A DNA stretch of 33,521 bases, from contig JALEZF010000077.1 of NCBI GenBank assembly GCA_022773025.1, positions 1 to 33,521 on the forward strand, written 5' to 3'. This stretch comes from Clostridium sp. (GTDB lineage Bacteria; Bacillota; Clostridia; Clostridiales; Clostridiaceae). Positions 33,426-33,521 of this stretch are shown piece by piece. The stretch's first letter is position 1. Every line of letters begins with the position of its first letter. The position numbers and the translations under genes are program-made. Under the pieces are notes generated by a model. The model made no database searches, was not told the origin of the DNA, and saw nothing but the letters and a program-made list of their open reading frames with translations.

Positions 33426-33521
33426 CTATTATTAGTTGTGGATAAAATTTAAGATTAAAAATATTATCGAAATTAATAATATAATATGAAAATAACAAAG
33501 ATAGTCTTGTTGCTATCTTCT

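Larger units (their letters stand above)
33137..33521. other. Upstream region of mgtC to the right edge, no confirmed gene
   Basis: Contains a possible mgtC promoter, a 12-bp inverted repeat (33356-33383), a terminator hairpin (33394-33425), and at the very end an AAGATAG/CTATCTT hairpin (33498-33519) that may terminate a minus-strand gene beyond the edge. No ORF here has a ribosome binding site. Confidence 0.6.

Noticed and set aside
33486-33521. ATG-initiated plus-strand frame at the right edge (MKITKIVLLLSS)
   Set aside because: No ribosome binding site precedes it, and the same bases form an AAGATAG/CTATCTT hairpin better explained as a terminator.

Overview
The window looks like chromosomal core sequence from a low-GC, spore-forming anaerobe of the Clostridium type. 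The evidence is AT-rich codon use, strong GGAGG ribosome binding sites, a class III (anaerobic) ribonucleotide reductase, a T-box-controlled asnS, a spoVG gene, and the classic Firmicutes gene order purR-spoVG-glmU-prs-...-pth-...-mfd-prsA. No rRNA, tRNA, CRISPR array, prophage or complete mobile element was seen.

Layout. At 1-46 the start of an unidentified minus-strand gene enters the window, possibly a transposase. From 176 to 12958 a minus-strand block reads purR, spoVG, glmU, prs, an OmpR-type response regulator with its histidine kinase, a degenerate HtrA-like protein, pth, mfd and a PrsA-type foldase lipoprotein. It joins cell-wall precursor synthesis (glmU), PRPP supply and purine control (prs, purR), translation and DNA-repair housekeeping (pth, mfd) and envelope protein quality control. 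Good sigma-A-like promoters lie before purR, glmU and prsA, and a sigma-H-like site lies before spoVG. Divergent from purR is murC (13236-14609).

From 14809 to 18663 lies a self-contained efflux module. It has a palindromic operator-like site, a promoter, a 27-codon leader ORF with a very strong ribosome binding site, two mutually exclusive hairpins with U-tracts, and then two overlapping ABC exporter genes whose degenerate ATP-site residues complement each other. The architecture matches the ribosome-mediated attenuation known for Bacillus subtilis bmrB-bmrC-bmrD.

After a 22-bp bidirectional terminator come a minus-strand TPR-GGDEF protein, a ferritin-like protein, T-box-asnS, an HD-domain hydrolase, leucyl aminopeptidase (minus), an unannotated 39-codon secreted-peptide-like ORF (minus), nrdG (minus), an S9 family peptidase, a CmpB-type membrane protein, nrdD (minus, with tandem NrdR-like boxes over its promoter), a DUF3048/YerB-like lipoprotein, and an MgtC-family membrane protein (minus). 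Convergent and adjacent units are separated by long, often perfect hairpin terminators.

The items most worth a second look are the leader-peptide attenuator, the HtrA-like protein that has lost its catalytic His and Ser beside a two-component system, the 39-aa peptide gene, and the NrdR operator pair.
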